Assembly (NCBI GenBank): GCA_002366775.1
Contig: DFBW01000156.1
Coordinates: 1,947 to 19,991, forward strand
Length of the DNA: 18,045 nt
Direction: 5' to 3'
From: Roseovarius sp. UBA3070
Lineage (GTDB): Bacteria; Pseudomonadota; Alphaproteobacteria; Rhodobacterales; Rhodobacteraceae
The notes under the pieces were generated by a model, which was not told where the DNA came from, ran no database searches, and worked only from the letters and a program-made list of their open reading frames with translations. The position numbers and the translations under genes were made by a program. Position 1 is the stretch's first letter. Each line of letters opens with the position of its first letter. Below are positions 14,763-18,045 of the stretch, one piece after another.

Positions 14763-16244
14763 ATGAAAACGTATCAGCATTTCATCAACGGGGCCTATGT
14801 TGATCCCGAAGGCGGTGAATGGATCGACAGCGATGATCCGTATCAGGGCAAACCCTGGGCCAAAATCCCACGAGGTACGAACGCCGATGTGGACAAGGCC
14901 GTTGCCGCCGCGAAAGCTGCTATGACCGAGGGTCCGTTTGCGACGATGTCGGCAACCCAACGCGGCAAACTTCTGCGCAACCTTGGCGATCTGCTTGTCA
15001 AACACGGGGAAAGGCTGGCCGAGGTTGAGGTCCGGGACAATGGCAAATTGCTGGCCGAGATGTCGGGGCAACTGAAGTACCAGCCCGAGAGCTGGTACTA
15101 CTACGCGGGGCTTGCCGACAAGATAGAAGGCAGCGTCGTGCCAGTGGACAAGCCAGACCATCTGGTGTTCACGAACCATGAGCCGATTGGCGTGGTGGGG
15201 GCACTGACCGCTTGGAATTCACCTTTGCTCTTTGTCGCATGGAAGGTGGCCCCGGCCATCGCTGCGGGGTGTTCGGTTGTGTTGAAGCCGTCTGAATTTG
15301 CTTCTGCCTCAACTCTGGAATTCGCGGCACTCACCGCCGAGGCCGGGTTCCCGCCCGGTGTTTTCAACGTTGTTACCGGGCTAGGCCACGAGACCGGTGC
15401 GGCGATGGTTGATCACCCTGACATCGCCAAGATCACCTTTACCGGATCGGATGCCACCGGTGCGCAGATTTATGCCGCAGCGGCAAAACGCATGAAACGC
15501 GTATCGCTTGAGCTGGGGGGGAAATCACCCAACATCATCTTCGACGACGCCAATATTGATGCGGCCGTTTCCGGTGCGGTTTCGGGTATTTTTGCCGCCA
15601 CTGGGCAGACCTGTATCGCGGGATCACGGCTTTTGGTTCAAAACTCGGTAAAAGACGAGGTCATCGAAAAGCTGGTCGCTATCGCCAAGTCCGCTCAGAT
15701 TGGGGATCCGATGAAGGCCGATACCAATATAGGCCCGGTTACAACCCGCCCACAATATGAGAAAATTCTGAGCTACATCGAGGTTGCGAAATCCGATGGA
15801 GCAACTTTGCTGCACGGCGGCAAACCGGCCAGCGGACCGGGGTTGACGGGCGACCAGTTCATCGAACCAACGATCTTTTGCGATGTGACCAACGACATGC
15901 GCATTGCACAGGAAGAAGTGTTCGGCCCTGTCTTGTCAGTGATCGGTTTCGATCAGGAAGAAGACGCCATCCGTATTGGTAATGATGTGATTTATGGGCT
16001 GGCGGCAGGTATCTGGACCCGTGACATTGGTCGCGCCGTGCGGATGAGCCGCGCGCTGAAGGTCGGCACTGTCTGGATCAACACCTACCGAGCAATTAGC
16101 TATATGGTGCCTTTCGGGGGCATGAAGAATTCAGGCATCGGGCGCGAAAACGGAATCGAAGCGATCCACGAATTTCTCGAGACCAAATCCACCTGGATCA
16201 ACACGTCGGACGACTATCCGTCCAACCCTTTCATCATGCGCTAA
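14763..16244 (+). CDS. NAD(P)-dependent aldehyde dehydrogenase
   Basis: A 493-residue aldehyde dehydrogenase of normal family length. It oxidises an aldehyde to the acid with NAD or NADP. Catalytic residues are visible: Asn152 (TAWNSPL), Lys175 (LKPSE), Glu250 (ELGGKS) and the nucleophile Cys284 (GQTCIAGSR). The late family motif EEVFGPVL is near 385. The start follows AAAGGA with a spacing of nine bases. It lies 19 bases after the symporter-like gene and closes the operon; the convergent alcohol dehydrogenase ends 18 bases further on. The protein resembles ALDHs annotated for heterocycle-derived and hydroxybutyrolactone-type aldehydes, but subfamily substrates cannot be fixed here. Together with the alcohol dehydrogenase it would form an alcohol-to-aldehyde-to-acid pair. 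Confidence 0.95.
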   Translation: MKTYQHFINGAYVDPEGGEWIDSDDPYQGKPWAKIPRGTNADVDKAVAAAKAAMTEGPFATMSATQRGKLLRNLGDLLVKHGERLAEVEVRDNGKLLAEMSGQLKYQPESWYYYAGLADKIEGSVVPVDKPDHLVFTNHEPIGVVGALTAWNSPLLFVAWKVAPAIAAGCSVVLKPSEFASASTLEFAALTAEAGFPPGVFNVVTGLGHETGAAMVDHPDIAKITFTGSDATGAQIYAAAAKRMKRVSLELGGKSPNIIFDDANIDAAVSGAVSGIFAATGQTCIAGSRLLVQNSVKDEVIEKLVAIAKSAQIGDPMKADTNIGPVTTRPQYEKILSYIEVAKSDGATLLHGGKPASGPGLTGDQFIEPTIFCDVTNDMRIAQEEVFGPVLSVIGFDQEEDAIRIGNDVIYGLAAGIWTRDIGRAVRMSRALKVGTVWINTYRAISYMVPFGGMKNSGIGRENGIEAIHEFLETKSTWINTSDDYPSNPFIMR

Positions 16245-16262
16245 GACAGGTCGCGCCGCGGC

Positions 16263-17393
16263 TTAATCGCTCATATCAATGACCAGACGGATCGCCTGAC
16301 CTGCGTGCAGGCGATCGAAGCCTTCGTTGATATCTTCCAGGCGGATCTTCTCGGTCATCAGTTTTTGCACCGGCATTCGCCCTTGGGCATGCAGTGCAAG
16401 GAAACGCGGAATGTCACGACTGGGAACGCCCGAGCCAAGGTAAGATCCCTTGAGAGTTCGCTCTTCTGCGGTCAGCCCTACAGCGGGCAGCTCAAGCACG
16501 GCTTTTGGATTAGGCAGGCCCGCTGTGATGGTTGTTCCACCGCGGTGCGTGGCATCATAGGCGAAACGTAACGCGGATACATTGCCGGTGAAATCCAGCG
16601 CAGTATCGACGCCGCCCCCCGTCAGGTCGCGCAATTCCTCGAGTGCGCCTTCTTTCGAGCTGTCGATCAGGTGGGTCGCCCCCAATTCCTGCGCGATCTT
16701 CAGTTTTTCAGGTAAAATATCCACCGCAACGATCTTTTCGGCCCCAGCAACCCGTGCGGCCATGACCGCCGCCAGGCCGACACCGCCAAGACCTACCACT
16801 GCGGTTGTACATCCAGGACAGACATCACCGGTGTTAAACACAGCCCCCGCTCCGGTCAGCACCGCACATCCCATCAGTGCCGCCAGATCAAGAGGGATAG
16901 ATGGGTCGATCTTCACCAGTGAATTCTGTGACACCGTGGCATGTGTCGCAAAACACGAAACACCGGTCATATGGTACAGCATCTCACCATCACGGCTCAG
17001 CCGGGAGCCGCCGCCAATCAGCATCCCTTGTCCGTTTGCGGCAGCGCCAGGTTCACACAAGGCCGGACGCCCCGCGCGACAAGGTCCGCAAGACCCGCAA
17101 CTGGGCACAAATACACTGATCACATGATCGCCGGTCTGAAACCGTTCCACATCCGGGCCCACCTCCTGGATGATGCCGGCACTTTCGTGGCCCAATACCA
17201 TTGGCATCTGGCGAGGCCGGTCGCCGTTGATCACCGACAGGTCAGAATGGCAAAGCCCGGCGGCCACGATCTTGATTAGAACCTCGCCGGACCGCGGGCC
17301 TTCCAGATCTACCTCGCTGATCGACATCGGCTTGGTTTTCGCATAGGGACCGGGTCGGCCAATTTCCTCAAGTACGGCGGCCTTAATTTTCAT
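16263..17393 (-). CDS. Zinc-dependent NAD(P) alcohol dehydrogenase
   Basis: A 376-residue medium-chain dehydrogenase of the class III-like alcohol dehydrogenase group. Catalytic zinc ligands are Cys48 (GLCHSD), His69-Glu70 (GHE) and Cys176. The structural zinc site is Cys99, Cys102, Cys105 and Cys113. The Rossmann motif is Gly-Leu-Gly-Gly-Val-Gly (201-206) with Asp225 at the end of the second strand, favouring NAD. ATG at 17393 is chosen because AAAGGA is about nine bases upstream and Met-Lys-Ile-Lys-Ala-Ala-Val matches the family start. The frame stays open to 17600, but that extension has no homologous content. It converges on the aldehyde dehydrogenase gene and diverges from the short-chain dehydrogenase gene. 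It probably supplies the alcohol oxidation step of the same catabolic route. Confidence 0.95.
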   Translation of the reverse strand: MKIKAAVLEEIGRPGPYAKTKPMSISEVDLEGPRSGEVLIKIVAAGLCHSDLSVINGDRPRQMPMVLGHESAGIIQEVGPDVERFQTGDHVISVFVPSCGSCGPCRAGRPALCEPGAAANGQGMLIGGGSRLSRDGEMLYHMTGVSCFATHATVSQNSLVKIDPSIPLDLAALMGCAVLTGAGAVFNTGDVCPGCTTAVVGLGGVGLAAVMAARVAGAEKIVAVDILPEKLKIAQELGATHLIDSSKEGALEELRDLTGGGVDTALDFTGNVSALRFAYDATHRGGTTITAGLPNPKAVLELPAVGLTAEERTLKGSYLGSGVPSRDIPRFLALHAQGRMPVQKLMTEKIRLEDINEGFDRLHAGQAIRLVIDMSD

Positions 17394-17614
17394 CAGAAGT
17401 ATCCTTTGGTGATCTGCGTGTATAATTCTCCTGGATATGATCGTCCCTTTTCCAATCAGGTCAATCGAAAACTGCTGAGATTTACGTTTCTCCACATGTT
17501 TCTGGAGCCGTGCTGCCAAGTAGCCGAAACCTGATGTAAATTTCGGCGCACAACATAAAAATGAATGGCACGAGATCCGATAGCCCCCAGCAATTCCCAC
17601 TCAAAAGTCGTAAG

Positions 17615-17633
17615 TCAGGGTAGCCTTCCCTGA
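17615..17633. promoter_or_regulatory. Inverted repeat TCAGGG-N7-CCCTGA
   Basis: Perfect six-base arms at 17615-17620 and 17628-17633 around a seven-base spacer, between the divergent dehydrogenase genes. There is no T run on either side, so it is not a terminator. An operator for a dimeric regulator is the simplest reading, but a chance repeat is possible. Confidence 0.3.
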
Positions 17634-17647
17634 GGCCCTCGAATATG

Positions 17648-17660
17648 ATTGCAATGCAAT
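17648..17660. promoter_or_regulatory. Palindrome ATTGCA-A-TGCAAT, possible operator
   Basis: Perfect six-base arms with a single central base at 17648-17660, flanked by AT-rich sequence in the divergent gap. The tight, short-spacer form is typical of helix-turn-helix repressor sites such as LacI or TetR types. The cognate regulator is not in the window. Confidence 0.35.
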
Positions 17661-17785
17661 TCATAAATGAGGGATTAGCCCCTGAAAAACGATCATTGTG
17701 AAGGGTAAGCTGATCCGGAAATGCCTGTTTTCATTCCGGTTCGGCGGTGCTCAACAATTTTCAAACCAACAAGGACATCAATAGA

Positions 17786-18045
17786 ATGCGCATCAAAGAC
17801 AAAGTCGCCATCATCACTGGCGCAGGATCAGGTTTTGGCGAGGGTATCGCGGTACGTTTTGCGGCAGAAGGCGCAAAGGTTGTAATCGCTGACATCAATG
17901 GCGACGCCGCTGAGCGGGTGGCAAATCAAATCGGTGATGCTGCTGTGGCCATCAAAACCGATGTTACAAATGCCGCTGATGTGGCTGCGATGATTGATTT
18001 GGCCGAACAGAAGTTTGGCCGCCTTGATATCCTGATCAACAATGC
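17786..18045 (+). CDS. Short-chain dehydrogenase/reductase, cut by window edge
   Basis: The first 86 residues of a short-chain dehydrogenase (SDR, classical type, normally about 250 residues). The nucleotide-binding motif Thr11-Gly-Ala-Gly-Ser-Gly-Phe-Gly18 is intact. Asp36 at the end of the second strand favours NAD over NADP. Asp59 (TDV) and the Asn-Asn motif (85-86, followed by GC, consistent with Ala) are in the expected places. AAGGA at 17771 lies ten bases before the ATG. The catalytic Ser-Tyr-Lys part is beyond the window. It is transcribed away from the alcohol dehydrogenase and probably takes part in the same oxidative pathway. Confidence 0.93.
   Translation, partial: MRIKDKVAIITGAGSGFGEGIAVRFAAEGAKVVIADINGDAAERVANQIGDAAVAIKTDVTNAADVAAMIDLAEQKFGRLDILINN

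Larger units (their letters stand above)
17394..17785. other. Divergent regulatory gap between ADH and SDR genes (392 bases)
   Basis: No gene is supported in this gap. It must carry the promoters of the two divergent dehydrogenase genes and is richer in A and T than the coding parts. Several inverted repeats stand out. CTCCA-N8-TGGAG is at 17490-17507, and CCGGAA-N13-TTCCGG is at 17715-17739, close to the short-chain dehydrogenase start. Two further palindromes are listed separately. Promoter boxes cannot be named with confidence. Confidence 0.5.

Noticed and set aside
16245..16262. Bidirectional terminator between the convergent ALDH and ADH genes
   Set aside because: The 18-base gap has a short GC palindrome but no T run or adequate stem.
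17394..17600. N-terminal extension of the alcohol dehydrogenase frame
   Set aside because: The extension has no family similarity, and the ATG at 17393 has a good ribosome site and the standard family start.

Overview
The window looks like chromosomal or large-plasmid DNA of an alphaproteobacterium, most likely a marine Rhodobacterales/Roseobacter-type organism. This is inferred from the moderately high GC coding style, Shine-Dalgarno sites such as CAACAGGAGA, and the kinds of catabolic genes present; no rRNA or marker gene confirms it. I see no insertion sequence, phage gene, CRISPR array, tRNA or rRNA.

Layout. Left (about 186-2453, minus strand): a periplasmic sugar-type solute-binding protein with a clear terminator, preceded by a metallo-beta-lactamase-fold lactonase. 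Then about 640 bases without a recognisable gene, holding a tandem 20-bp repeat and a possible 19-codon leader ORF. Centre (3090-16244, plus strand): an apparent ten-gene operon with mostly very short gaps. Its order is an RbsA-type two-domain ABC ATPase with a fused PEBP (YbhB/YbcL) domain, an SCP2-like small protein, an alpha/beta hydrolase, two RbsC-type permeases, a seven-helix rhodopsin-like protein, a long flotillin, a small membrane protein, a sodium:solute-symporter-like protein, and an aldehyde dehydrogenase. Right: a convergent zinc alcohol dehydrogenase (minus), a 392-base regulatory gap, and the start of a short-chain dehydrogenase (plus, cut by the window edge).

How it may work together. 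The binding protein, ATPase and two permeases form a complete carbohydrate-class (CUT2-like) importer. The lactonase, hydrolase, alcohol, aldehyde and short-chain dehydrogenases look like a route that opens an ester or lactone and oxidises an alcohol to an acid. The PEBP domain, SCP2-like protein and flotillin point to a hydrophobic ligand or a membrane-microdomain role. The substrate cannot be read from the sequence.

The most remarkable gene is 9491-10180. It keeps the proteorhodopsin scaffold (helix C Arg-aromatic-x-x-Trp, helix F Gly-Trp-Ala-Val-Tyr-Pro, helix G Asp-x-Val-Asn), but the retinal-binding lysine is Leu213, the primary proton-acceptor aspartate is Gly80, and there is no lysine in any predicted helix. 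It is therefore a candidate lysine-less, non-retinal rhodopsin homologue, built into an ABC-transporter/flotillin/symporter operon. The second unusual item is the ABC ATPase-PEBP fusion, which has a well-placed internal ribosome site that could also make the PEBP domain alone.
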